From positions 1-28,440 of IMG/VR virus record IMGVR_UViG_3300043313_000540: a DNA stretch of 28,440 bases; one strand, 5' to 3'. Below, piece after piece: positions 17,989 through 25,972 of the stretch. A program made the translations under genes and the position numbers. A model generated the notes under the pieces. That model had not been told where the DNA came from. It saw nothing but the letters and a program-made list of their open reading frames with translations, and did no database searches. The first letter of the stretch is position 1, and each line of letters opens with the position of its first letter. Source of the stretch: a virus.

Positions 17989-18011
17989 TTGTTAAGAGGA
18001 GGTGTTATCTA

Positions 18012-19289
18012 GTGTTACTACTCTCAAATACAGAAGACTATATAAAGCATAAACTCGTACACTCATTGCATACATCACAACGTAGATCCTTTCGGGGCTG
18101 TAGGAGAAGGCATAACTGGATTTTCATTGATGGTTACTACCCTACCGTAACTGTCAAGCCTCTTGAATTCGGTGTCGCTTTTCACAAGGCAATGGAGAAG
18201 CTGTACGATCCTCTTACTTGGGACGATAAAGAGCTCGCCTATCAATTGGCTAGAGCCATATTTGTCCAGACATGTGATGAGCAATTCGCAGCATTCAAGC
18301 GTGCTGTTAAAGAAGGCAAAGTCAATGGCTTCGTAGATATGATCGCATCCGAAGCAGACTACAAAGAGCGTAAAGAGCTTGGCCTTGGTATGCTTGCACA
18401 CTACTTCAAGCAGGAGATGCCTCAACACGATCATAACTTTAGACCAGTCAAGGTGGAGACTGAGTTTGAAGTAGCCATTGTAGATCCTGATGGCAACCAA
18501 CTCTGGTGCAAGTGTAGCCGTTGCTGGAGGCGTTGGCAGGCTTGGGGTAAGCAGCACAAGTTTGATAGTGACTGGACTATGGAACAGTCGTATCAATTGC
18601 GTTCAGAGTGGAAAGGTCTACCAGTTACTTATGGTGGACGATTCGATGCGCTTGTTGTAGACGACTTAGGTCGTTATTGGATTGTAGACTGGAAGACAGC
18701 AGCTCGTTTGTCTACAGGTGAACCTGGTGCAGACGATGACTACCTCCAGTTGGATGATCAGATCACTTCTTACTGCTGGGCAATGTGGAAGATAGGCTTT
18801 CCCGTAGCCGGCTTTATTTATGCTGAGTTGAAGAAGATTGCTCCGGCTGAACCAGAGCCGTTGAAGCGACCCTACAAGGGTATGATCTATTCAACTAACA
18901 AGCAAGCTACTACAGCTACGTATGAAATGTATCTGACTACGGTTAAAGAGAACGATCCTATTGCGTACCACAATGGCTTGTATGACGATATGTTGCAACA
19001 CCTAAAAGACAGTTCACGTTTTCATCTCCGTCATCAGATTCATCGGAATGAGCATGAGCTACAAGAAGCTGGCTATAACATTTGGTTGGAAGCTAGTGAC
19101 ATCATTGATCCTAATCTTAGGATCTACCCTTCACCGGGACGATTCACGTGTAAGACTTGTGCCTTCTTTGAACCTTGCTTAGGACAACAACGTGGTGAAG
19201 ACTATCAATACTATCTAGACACTATGTTTGACAAACGCGAACGACACTACTTCGAGAAACCACCAAACACTGACAAACGTGGAGACTAA
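18012..19289 (+). CDS. PD-(D/E)XK exonuclease, RecB/Cas4-like with probable Fe-S cluster, 425 aa
   Basis: GTG 18012 has AGAGGAGG 9 bases upstream; no other start keeps Cys30. The nuclease core reads LEFGVAFHKAMEKLYDP (motif I helix with H), then GGRFDALVVDD and WIVDWKTAA near 208-228 (the D...DxK catalytic residues), then QITSYCWAMW (Q-x3-Y helix). Cys30 in FRGCRRRH with C-terminal CKTC-x7-C near 379-390 matches the 4-Cys iron-sulphur arrangement of AddB/Cas4-like nucleases. An extra CKCSRCW near 160 may bind zinc. It probably resects DNA ends for recombination with the Sak4-like ATPase and SSB-like protein downstream. Confidence 0.88.
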   Translation: MLLLSNTEDYIKHKLVHSLHTSQRRSFRGCRRRHNWIFIDGYYPTVTVKPLEFGVAFHKAMEKLYDPLTWDDKELAYQLARAIFVQTCDEQFAAFKRAVKEGKVNGFVDMIASEADYKERKELGLGMLAHYFKQEMPQHDHNFRPVKVETEFEVAIVDPDGNQLWCKCSRCWRRWQAWGKQHKFDSDWTMEQSYQLRSEWKGLPVTYGGRFDALVVDDLGRYWIVDWKTAARLSTGEPGADDDYLQLDDQITSYCWAMWKIGFPVAGFIYAELKKIAPAEPEPLKRPYKGMIYSTNKQATTATYEMYLTTVKENDPIAYHNGLYDDMLQHLKDSSRFHLRHQIHRNEHELQEAGYNIWLEASDIIDPNLRIYPSPGRFTCKTCAFFEPCLGQQRGEDYQYYLDTMFDKRERHYFEKPPNTDKRGD

Positions 19290-19738
19290 TGACTTTGAAG
19301 GTTACTTGGGAACAAGTGTGTGCACTTAACAATAACATAGAATCTTGGATGGCACAAGAGGTAGTTGGCTCGGATGACGAAATCTTGTGCCAATATAAAC
19401 TTCTGAAAGATTTTAAACATATTCATCGTTCAGTTCGAAACATTATACTATTCAGGCGCACTAATGACTGGGATTGGCAAGAAATAAATATAAGTCCGGA
19501 GACTAAAATGGCTAACGTAATCTGGATACTACGTCATAACGGCTATGATGAATACAGAATTGAAGGAATCTTTGCTACACGTAAAGCTCTTGAAACATAT
19601 GTAGAAGCAAAAGTATATGCAGCTAATCAGTATGACTGGGAACTCTGGGATCTTGAAAAAGACAATACCAAACCAATTAAACAAGGATCAGTAAAAATGA
19701 AACTAACATTCGATACACTACTAGGAGCTGACGATTAA
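19289..19738 (+). CDS. Hypothetical protein, 149 aa
   Basis: ATG 19289 overlaps the nuclease stop (TAATG). Trp-rich and mixed alpha/beta (VTWEQVCALNNNIESWMAQE; DWDWQEINISPETKMANVIW; ATRKALETYVEAKVYAANQY), quite A/T-rich in codons. No motif. Its place between nuclease and recombinase genes suggests a role in DNA metabolism, by position only. Confidence 0.65.
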   Translation: MTLKVTWEQVCALNNNIESWMAQEVVGSDDEILCQYKLLKDFKHIHRSVRNIILFRRTNDWDWQEINISPETKMANVIWILRHNGYDEYRIEGIFATRKALETYVEAKVYAANQYDWELWDLEKDNTKPIKQGSVKMKLTFDTLLGADD

Positions 19739-19740
19739 TT

Positions 19741-20097
19741 ATGGAGCTTACAGCTTATGAACTCGAGGAGCAGATTCGAAGAGTAACTCAATCCGCTACG
19801 GAGAACTATAACAAGGCATATGAAAAGGAACAACAAGCTAGCGACCGTAGGACTTTGCTTCACGAAAAAGAACGTGCTGTGCACGAGAGTAGAGCTGCAG
19901 CAGGAAATCCTCTATCTAAGATTCTGCTCCAGCACCCTAAGCGTTTTGAGACTGCTGCCGATACGCGTGTGACTAACGATCCCATCTGGCGAGCACTCGT
20001 TGCAGACAATCAATTCTATACACGCAAAGCCGATTTGGATAATACAATGCTACAAAATTTGATGGCAATGCGGGAAAGGATGACTGGTGCAAATTAG
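19741..20097 (+). CDS. Hypothetical coiled-coil protein, 118 aa
   Basis: ATG 19741, 2 bases after the previous stop; AGGAG lies 12 bases upstream. Long charged helices (YELEEQIRRVTQSATENYNK; SDRRTLLHEKERAVHESRAA), then LLQHPKRFETAADTRVTNDP. The 'nDP.w.alvaDnQfyt.ka' middle resembles phage proteins near recombination genes, but I cannot name the family. Confidence 0.65.
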   Translation: MELTAYELEEQIRRVTQSATENYNKAYEKEQQASDRRTLLHEKERAVHESRAAAGNPLSKILLQHPKRFETAADTRVTNDPIWRALVADNQFYTRKADLDNTMLQNLMAMRERMTGAN

Positions 20098-20272
20098 TGA
20101 ATTGTATGACCTTATTGTAAAGAAGCAGGATAGCAAGGGCTACAATGGAGCTATAAGCGTACGACCTGTTAGGGTTGAAACTGAAGACGGTGATGCGCTA
20201 TATACTGTCACAGGTATGGTGTACGATGAAGTGCTCAACTGTTATATCATTAAGGCTGGCGTAAGTGAGTAG
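20087..20272 (+). CDS. Hypothetical small protein, 61 aa
   Basis: GTG 20087 has AAGGA 9 bases upstream, overlapping the previous stop. Starts with a helix (ISELYDLIVKKQD) then strands (ISVRPVRVETEDGDALYTVT; VYDEVLNCYIIKAG). It overlaps the ATPase start, so it is translated with it. Unknown. Confidence 0.6.
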   Translation: MQISELYDLIVKKQDSKGYNGAISVRPVRVETEDGDALYTVTGMVYDEVLNCYIIKAGVSE

Positions 20273-21068
20273 CGACGTAATCACTGCCAGTAGTTTTGCC
20301 GGACTAAAGATTGTCCAACCACAACTACGGATCCCCACCATTAACTGTTTGATCTATGGTGAGTCCTCAGTGGGCAAAACTACACTAGCCGGTGGTGCTG
20401 ACGGTGTTCCCGAGATGCGCAGGGTCCTCTTTGTCGACATTGAAAAGGGTGACCTTGCACTAAGGAAGACGCCATATCGTCCAGACGTAGTTCGTATTAC
20501 TAAATGGTCACAGCTACAAAATGTGCATACATCTCTACTAGCTGATATCTCCAATCCTGACGCTCGATACAAAACAGTCGTAATCGATTCACTAAGCGAA
20601 GTTCAAGATCTATGCATCAAAGAAGTTATGGCAAACGAACCTGATGGAGAGTTTGCTACACCGGAGTGGAAGCACTGGAATCAAAACCAGGTACGTATGC
20701 TTCGCATGCTTCGGATGTTTAGAGACTTGCCGATGAATGTTATCTTCACATCATTGGTCAAGGAGGTAACAAATGATAAGACAGGTAAGACGAGGTTGCT
20801 ACCGGACCTTCCTGGAAAGCTAGCAGGTAAGGTTCCTGCGATCTTTGATAACGTCTTCTACTACTACATGAAAGAGTCAATTGTAGAAGAGGGCGGAGAA
20901 AAGAAAAAGGTAAACAGGCGCGTGCTTCTTACCACTATGACACCCAGTATCATAGCTAAGAACAGAGGATCAGATAGTCTTCCACAAACTATTATCGTGC
21001 CTCCTGTTTCTGAAGCCGTAACTATGAAACTAATCTATGAAGGCATTATCGGAGGAGAAAAGAAATGA
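20265..21068 (+). CDS. RecA-fold ATPase, Sak4-like recombinase, 267 aa
   Basis: GTG 20265 overlaps the previous TAG. Walker A GESSVGKT at 32-39 after a strand TINCLIYG, acidic FVDIEKGDLAL near 61, Walker B TVVIDSLSE near 103-111, then a conserved HWNQNQVRMLRMLRMFRDLP helix and an IFTSLVKE strand. This is the layout of phage nucleotide-binding proteins grouped as AAA_24/Sak4, which help pair single strands. Located directly before an SSB-like gene, the usual partner. The length fits Sak4 better than full RecA. It acts in the cytoplasm at phage replication forks and ends. Confidence 0.85.
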   Translation: MSSDVITASSFAGLKIVQPQLRIPTINCLIYGESSVGKTTLAGGADGVPEMRRVLFVDIEKGDLALRKTPYRPDVVRITKWSQLQNVHTSLLADISNPDARYKTVVIDSLSEVQDLCIKEVMANEPDGEFATPEWKHWNQNQVRMLRMLRMFRDLPMNVIFTSLVKEVTNDKTGKTRLLPDLPGKLAGKVPAIFDNVFYYYMKESIVEEGGEKKKVNRRVLLTTMTPSIIAKNRGSDSLPQTIIVPPVSEAVTMKLIYEGIIGGEKK

Positions 21069-21646
21069 CCGAGCCAGACCTGCTAGATGAACCGTTCATG
21101 GCGGATGATGATGGGGATGATTTCGACTTCCGGGTAAATATGACGGAAGAGGAAGCTGCTTCTGAAGGTAGGGATCTTACACCTCTGCCGTCTGGTAAGT
21201 ATCTCCTCGCTATTACTGGTGTCAAGGTGAAGACGGTTACAAATCCTCCGAAGCCTGGAAAGCCTGACAACCGTGGCAAGTACTACTTTGCCATGGAGTT
21301 TACCATTCAGGATGGTGACCACGAGGGACGTAAGACCTGGTCCAACGTTATGCTGTTTGACGGAGCTCTTTACACTGCAGTTCAGATGCTGAAGGCTCTG
21401 GGCACGAACTTCAACGGCACTAACTTCCAGGTCGAAGGCTACGGAAAGAATGTCATTCCTAAGGGTGACTGGTGGCTGGGCAAGGAGATGGTTGCCTACG
21501 TCAAGCTCACTAAGGGTGGCAAGAAGGACGACGGCACGTTCTATGATGACCGCGGTGAGCCGAAGGCGTTCTTCTCTGCTGAAGGATGGACGGGTTCTTC
21601 TTCGAGCAAGTCTTCCAACACTTCTGACTCTCTTCTCCCCGACTAG
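21065..21646 (+). CDS. Probable single-stranded DNA-binding OB-fold protein (DUF669-like), 193 aa
   Basis: ATG 21065 overlaps the ATPase stop. An acidic leader (FMADDDGDDFDFR) is followed by an OB-like region: LPSGKYLLAITGVKVKTV, GKYYFAMEFTIQDGDHEGRK, TWSNVMLFDGALYTAVQMLK, then GDWWLGKEMVAYVKLTKG. It matches phage SSB/DUF669 proteins that accompany Sak4. The tail is Ser-rich and ends SLLPD. Codons are very GC-ending, unlike its neighbours, which suits an abundant protein. Its TAG stop lies in the first arm of a candidate pseudoknot. Confidence 0.75.
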   Translation: MTEPDLLDEPFMADDDGDDFDFRVNMTEEEAASEGRDLTPLPSGKYLLAITGVKVKTVTNPPKPGKPDNRGKYYFAMEFTIQDGDHEGRKTWSNVMLFDGALYTAVQMLKALGTNFNGTNFQVEGYGKNVIPKGDWWLGKEMVAYVKLTKGGKKDDGTFYDDRGEPKAFFSAEGWTGSSSSKSSNTSDSLLPD

Positions 21647-21728
21647 TACCTAGGCAAAACAATTGTGACGGTCTAGGACTAGGTAAGAGCCGTGCGTAGC
21701 GAGTCTGATTGGCGCCGGCTGCCGTCAC
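21643..21728 (+). ncRNA. Candidate pseudoknotted RNA between SSB-like and primase genes
   Basis: Stem A: CTAGT-a-CCTAG (21643-21653) pairs with CTAGGACTAG (21673-21682), 10 pairs and one bulge. Stem B: GTGACGG (21665-21671), in the loop of A, pairs with CCGTCAC (21722-21728), giving an H-type pseudoknot. A third hairpin AGCCG-t-GCG (21688-21696)/CGCCGGCT (21713-21720) sits inside B. The stop codon TAG 21644-21646 lies in stem A, and stem B ends 13 bases before the GGAGGT of the primase gene. It may be a regulatory leader, processing site or small RNA. Confidence 0.55.
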
Positions 21729-21752
21729 TTAAATATGGGAGGGAGGTGTAAT

Positions 21753-24014
21753 TTGGATCAAGAAGGAGAGCAACTAGCCCTTAAAGTTTTCTTACATAAA
21801 CTGTTCGGGAAACAAATTGGATATCTTTGCATAGCCTCCCTAATTCCTAATGAACGAAAACTATACGAACGATTCTTTCAATGGCCAGAACAAGAACCAG
21901 AAATCATAGCATACGTCAATGAAGTAAAAGATAACCGGAACGTATACTTCTGTCCACAATTATTAGATTCGATTACATTCAAACGTGCAGACGGTAAAGG
22001 TCCAAGAGTAAAGGAAAACATAAAGCCTTGTTCAGCTGTTTGGGCTGATCTGGATACTTGTAATCCTAGCCAAATGCTTATCAAGCCAACAATTATAACG
22101 GAGACGTCGTTCCAGCGCTTTCAGGCCCTGTGGATCTTGGAAGAGCCCGTTGAAGGGTTAATCGCTCAGGATCTTTCCAAGCGCATTGCGTATATGCACG
22201 CAGATGCGGGTGCTGATAAATCGGGTTGGGATCTAACACAACTACTTCGTGTTCCAGGCACAACAAACTTTAATCACGAAGTACCTGTTATGGTCCAATT
22301 GAAAACAATAACAGACACGACCTATAGAATCTCTGACTTTGATTCCTATCCAGCAGTTGTCAGCGAGGATAGACTGCAACTTCCTATGCCAAAGGGGTTG
22401 TCAGATAAAAGTGGTGCAGATGTTATAGCCACTTTGAAGAATAAAATAAATCCAGAAATCTGGAAGCTATTCACATATCCTCCTACGTATGAAGAGTTCA
22501 AAGAGGGTTGGAGTGGTGCCCTCTGGAAGCTTATTATGTTGCTGTACGAAGCAGGCTTTGATCGTGAAGACGTTTTTATTGTCGCCAATGATTCGGCTTG
22601 TAATAAGTATGCACGTGATAACCTACCTGAATCTGAACTTTGGAAAGACGTTGTTCGTGGTTATGTACAGCATCAACAAAACATCAAGACAACTATCATT
22701 CCAGAGCTTGCACAGGTAGAGCTACTCACAGAGGAGGAAGAGGCTCGTGTCAAAGGACGAAGAACATTCGTTGAACGATACATTGAGTGGGCCTCAGGGC
22801 TCGGAGATGCCGCCGTACAATATCACCAGGCAGGAGCTTTCATCATCCTGTCAGCTTTGCTTGCTGGTAAGGTTATCCTGCCTACCTCCTTTGGAACGAT
22901 TGTGCCGAACTTGTGGTTCATGATTCTAGCTGATACAACCATTACACGTAAGTCCACGGCAATGGATATTGCTACGGACTTGCTTATTGAAGTTGACTCA
23001 GATGCGATCATGGCTACAGATGGATCTATCGAAGGTTTGCTGACTGGTCTCTCAATGCGACCAGGTAAGCCTTCAATCTTCTTGCGTGACGAGTTCAGTG
23101 GTTTGCTAGAAGCCATGACTAAGAAAGACTATATGGCTGGTATGGCTGAAACGTTAACTAAACTTTACGACGGTAAATACTCAAAACGAATACTGCGCAA
23201 GGAATCGATCGAGATTAAAGATCCTGTTTTGATCTTGTTTGCTGGTGGTATTAGAAATCGTATTCAGCAGCTACTAACTCTAGACCATGTATCATCAGGA
23301 TTCATGCCAAGGTTTGTGTACATTACAGCTGAGTCAGACGTGTCTAGAGTACGTCCAATGGGGCCTCCGATCGTTAGAGATTTGAGTGGTCGTCAAGCCT
23401 TGTTGGAAGAGATGCAGAATATGCTTGTACACTACAACCAGATACAGCCTACTGATGGATTTAGAGTAGGTGTACAGCCTAGGCTACATGCAGAACTAAC
23501 ACCTGAAGCATGGGCTAGGTTTAACAAGTTCGAAGCAGAAATGCTTCAAGCCGGTCATGATTCTGAAAAGCCAGAAATTCTATCACCTGTGTACGATCGT
23601 TTGGGAAAGTCATTACTCAAAGCAGCTGTGCTTATTGCAACTTCAGAACAGCGTAGCGATTCCGTTATAGTAGATGAAATTCATATCCTGCATGCTATAT
23701 CCTTTGCATCCAAGTGGCGTGAATATGCAATTGAAGTAATTAATGGTGTAGGTAAGAGTGCTTACGAAAGAGACATCGATCGCGTTTATGCTGCAGTTAA
23801 ACGTCGCCCGGGTGTTAGTCGTTCTGCGCTTATGCAAAGCTTTCATCTTACAGCCCAAACAGCAAATCAACTATTCGATACAATGGTACAACGTAATCTC
23901 ATCACAGGTAACAGGCGTGGTAAAGGTACATGCTACTGGGTCGTAGGATACAAACACGAAGCAGAAGAGGAAGAAGTACACGCAGAAGGGTTCAAAGTCA
24001 GTGGATCTAAGTGA
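21753..24014 (+). CDS. Primase-helicase (AEP-type primase plus DUF3987-like helicase), 753 aa
   Basis: TTG 21753 is chosen because GGGAGGT lies 6 bases before it; ATG 21735 in frame precedes that site. Residues about 50-170 look like an AEP/RepB-type primase: SAVWADLDT (acidic pair), IITETSFQRFQALWILEEPV and LLRVPGTTNFNH. Residues about 345-600 match DUF3987-type helicases (QAGAFIILSALLAGKVILP; LWFMILADTTITRKSTAMD as Walker A region; FLRDEFSGLL as Walker B). The P-loop is ADTTITRKST rather than GxxxxGKS, and may be altered. A C-terminal winged helix (RRPGVSRSALMQSFHLTAQT) probably binds DNA. It would prime and unwind phage DNA. Confidence 0.82.
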   Translation: MDQEGEQLALKVFLHKLFGKQIGYLCIASLIPNERKLYERFFQWPEQEPEIIAYVNEVKDNRNVYFCPQLLDSITFKRADGKGPRVKENIKPCSAVWADLDTCNPSQMLIKPTIITETSFQRFQALWILEEPVEGLIAQDLSKRIAYMHADAGADKSGWDLTQLLRVPGTTNFNHEVPVMVQLKTITDTTYRISDFDSYPAVVSEDRLQLPMPKGLSDKSGADVIATLKNKINPEIWKLFTYPPTYEEFKEGWSGALWKLIMLLYEAGFDREDVFIVANDSACNKYARDNLPESELWKDVVRGYVQHQQNIKTTIIPELAQVELLTEEEEARVKGRRTFVERYIEWASGLGDAAVQYHQAGAFIILSALLAGKVILPTSFGTIVPNLWFMILADTTITRKSTAMDIATDLLIEVDSDAIMATDGSIEGLLTGLSMRPGKPSIFLRDEFSGLLEAMTKKDYMAGMAETLTKLYDGKYSKRILRKESIEIKDPVLILFAGGIRNRIQQLLTLDHVSSGFMPRFVYITAESDVSRVRPMGPPIVRDLSGRQALLEEMQNMLVHYNQIQPTDGFRVGVQPRLHAELTPEAWARFNKFEAEMLQAGHDSEKPEILSPVYDRLGKSLLKAAVLIATSEQRSDSVIVDEIHILHAISFASKWREYAIEVINGVGKSAYERDIDRVYAAVKRRPGVSRSALMQSFHLTAQTANQLFDTMVQRNLITGNRRGKGTCYWVVGYKHEAEEEEVHAEGFKVSGSK

Positions 24015-24183
24015 ATTCAGAATAGCTGATGATTCAGTACCAGATCCGTCAGGTAGCAATCATGGATATATTGTCTGGCATAAGACTTGTAACTACAGAC
24101 TACCTCTACGAGCACATATAATAGATAACCTTGATGAGCTAGTAGCGCTAGCAGAGGACCATAAATGTCCTACGAAGAAATAG
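24001..24183 (+). CDS. Small protein with Cys/His pair, 60 aa
   Basis: GTG 24001 lies in the end of the primase-helicase gene with AAGGG about 11 bases upstream. IVWHKTCNYRLPL and the C-terminal AEDHKCPTKK give H-x2-C...H-x-C, a possible zinc site. It overlaps queC by 19 bases. Not recognised. Confidence 0.6.
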   Translation: MDLSEFRIADDSVPDPSGSNHGYIVWHKTCNYRLPLRAHIIDNLDELVALAEDHKCPTKK

Positions 24184-25148
24184 TCAAACTACCCTGGGAC
24201 GATCCCAATAGAGATATCATGCAAGACTTTAAAGATGTCAAGGACAGGCACCGCGAAGCACATTACAGGGCAAACCCATACTACCTAACAAAAGAAGCAT
24301 ACAGAGAGCTGGTGCGGTTTTTTATGACGGAAAAGAAGTTCGATAGCGTTGCCATCGTTAGTGGTGGACTTGATTCAGTTACTCTTGCGTATCACATGGT
24401 TGCAGAAGGTTATACACCGCATCTTCTTTCGTTTAACTATGGACAGCGTCATGCTAAGGAACTTAGGTTCGCAGCTATTACAGCGAAGCACCTTAACCTT
24501 CGTCATGACACACTAGACCTCAGTGGTATAACCCATCTCATTTCCAACTCAGCTCTAACATCCATCGAGCTTACGGACCAGGTTGTTTACGTCGGTGAAG
24601 ATAAGCGCCCGGAGCCTATTGAAGTTCCGGATGGTCACTATGCCGAAGATAGCATGAAGCTAACAGTTGTTCCTAATCGCAACATGATCATGATTTCCGT
24701 TGCAGCTGGTATTGCTGTCAATAACAAGTATCGTTGTATTGCTACGGGTGTACATAGTGGCGATCACTTCATCTACCCTGATTGCCGACCAGCATTCATT
24801 GACGCCGTAGGTACTGCAATCGCCAAGGGTAATGAAGGTTTCAGCAACTTCAAACTAGATCCTACGCAGTCTTACGATGATCCCATCTACGCACCGTTTA
24901 TCAATGGCTCCAAGGCTGACATTGCTTATCGTGCAATTGAACTTGGTGTACCTCTTCACCTTACTTGGAGTTGTTACAAGGGTGGAATCAATCACTGTGG
25001 ACGTTGCGGTACTTGTGTGGAGCGTCTCGAAGCCATTGACGAAGCAATGAACAGGTTTAAGCCTGAATCAGATTGGGAAGACTTCCGAGACCAAACCATT
25101 TACGAAGACACTGAATTCTGGAAGACGGCGATTAAGAATGCAAATTAG
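24165..25148 (+). CDS. queC: 7-cyano-7-deazaguanine synthase QueC, 327 aa
   Basis: Turns 7-carboxy-7-deazaguanine into preQ0 with ammonia and ATP. ATG 24165 has AGAGGA upstream. The PP-loop SGGLDS stands at 66-71 (SVAIVSGGLDSVTLAYHM). NYGQRHAKEL, VVPNRNMIMIS, GVHSGDHFIYPDCRPAF and the C-terminal zinc site SCYKGG...HCGRCGTC near 268-284 are intact. It has a 53-residue N-terminal extension absent from typical QueC (about 230 residues); ATG 24324 would give the usual start but has no binding site. With queD and queE it points to preQ0 for DNA-guanine modification. Confidence 0.95.
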   Translation: MSYEEIVKLPWDDPNRDIMQDFKDVKDRHREAHYRANPYYLTKEAYRELVRFFMTEKKFDSVAIVSGGLDSVTLAYHMVAEGYTPHLLSFNYGQRHAKELRFAAITAKHLNLRHDTLDLSGITHLISNSALTSIELTDQVVYVGEDKRPEPIEVPDGHYAEDSMKLTVVPNRNMIMISVAAGIAVNNKYRCIATGVHSGDHFIYPDCRPAFIDAVGTAIAKGNEGFSNFKLDPTQSYDDPIYAPFINGSKADIAYRAIELGVPLHLTWSCYKGGINHCGRCGTCVERLEAIDEAMNRFKPESDWEDFRDQTIYEDTEFWKTAIKNAN

Positions 25149-25338
25149 AATTACTAAGGACGTAGACGTTGACAATGATGTAGCCGCAAAGATCTGTTCA
25201 GACTTTCTAGACTGGCTAGATGAAAAAGGTTATGAAGTAAGGCCTCTTGATCCAGCTAGACTAGGTGATACCACATGGTCGTACGAAAGTCTTGCACAAG
25301 AGTGGACTGAGGATGTTGAACAACGTAGATTGGATTAA
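25138..25338 (+). CDS. Hypothetical acidic protein, 66 aa
   Basis: ATG 25138 overlaps the queC end by 11 bases. Begins with a strand (MQIRITKDVDVDNDVA), then a helix (AAKICSDFLDWLDEKGYEVR), acidic overall. Unknown; coupled to queC. Confidence 0.6.
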   Translation: MQIRITKDVDVDNDVAAKICSDFLDWLDEKGYEVRPLDPARLGDTTWSYESLAQEWTEDVEQRRLD

Positions 25339-25340
25339 AC

Positions 25341-25565
25341 GTGGAACCTGAATATCTGATCATTACACTTCATGGTTACGATGCTAATAGAGATATGCAA
25401 ACGATAGAACTCGGCTCAACAATAACTGGTTGGAATGTAAGCGGTGACTGGTTGACCGTTTATCATGCCGATGGTGACAAGCGTGCAATGCACCTAGATG
25501 ACTTCAGTATACGTGTAGTTAGAATAACACAAAGATTGCAGAACGACAATGCGGGTGCGGTTTAG
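25341..25565 (+). CDS. Hypothetical beta-rich protein, 74 aa
   Basis: GTG 25341, 2 bases after the previous stop. Strand-rich (YLIITLHGYDANRDMQTIEL; TITGWNVSGDWLTVYHADGD; FSIRVVRITQRL), like a small beta barrel or SH3-like fold. No binding site beyond a weak GGAT. Unknown. Confidence 0.6.
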   Translation: MEPEYLIITLHGYDANRDMQTIELGSTITGWNVSGDWLTVYHADGDKRAMHLDDFSIRVVRITQRLQNDNAGAV

Positions 25566-25800
25566 ACGATACTGCTATTATTGTAGACACAGATACACTA
25601 TATGTAGTCGACGCGGACAACATAATTGGTTCTGGGATTATTACATCTTTTGTGGTAACACAAGGCTCAAACAAGTAGGATCATTTAAGACGTACGAACG
25701 AGCTCTAGCCAGCGCAGAAAAGGCTTGGCGAAAGCTAGAGCTCGTTCCATGCATATGTAAGGAGCACAGTGGACGAGCAGCAGAATGCCTTATCCTGTAG
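25549..25800 (+). CDS. Hypothetical Cys-rich protein, 83 aa
   Basis: ATG 25549 overlaps the previous gene. RYCYYCRHRYTICSRRGQHN gives C-x2-C-x6-C, and VPCICKEH gives C-x-C...H near the end. Between them FKTYERALASAEKAWRKLEL is a clear helix. The N-terminus is basic. Possibly a zinc-binding protein. The start has no good binding site, so coupling is assumed. Confidence 0.5.
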   Translation: MRVRFRRYCYYCRHRYTICSRRGQHNWFWDYYIFCGNTRLKQVGSFKTYERALASAEKAWRKLELVPCICKEHSGRAAECLIL

Positions 25801-25972
25801 AGTTCACGCACTACAGGAAGCAGTCAAAGTTGTAGTAGAAGCAGTACTTACACCAGCAGCAAGCATTCGTCATGCAATGGTAGAACCAAGTATCAAAGAA
25901 ATAGGTGACAGGATATTGGTCCTTGCCAAAGAATTTGAATTCTACTTGGCTACAGGAAACGTTGAATCATGA
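25769..25972 (+). CDS. Hypothetical helical protein, 67 aa
   Basis: GTG 25769 has AAGGAG 5 bases upstream. All helical (HALQEAVKVVVEAVLTPAAS; IKEIGDRILVLAKEFEFYLA). It overlaps the queD start (ATGA). Unknown. Confidence 0.6.
   Translation: MDEQQNALSCRVHALQEAVKVVVEAVLTPAASIRHAMVEPSIKEIGDRILVLAKEFEFYLATGNVES

Noticed and set aside
18075-18596. 173-codon open frame on the - strand
   Set aside because: It lies fully opposite the well-supported PD-(D/E)XK nuclease gene, has no ribosome binding site and no domain-like pattern. All solid genes in the window are on the + strand.
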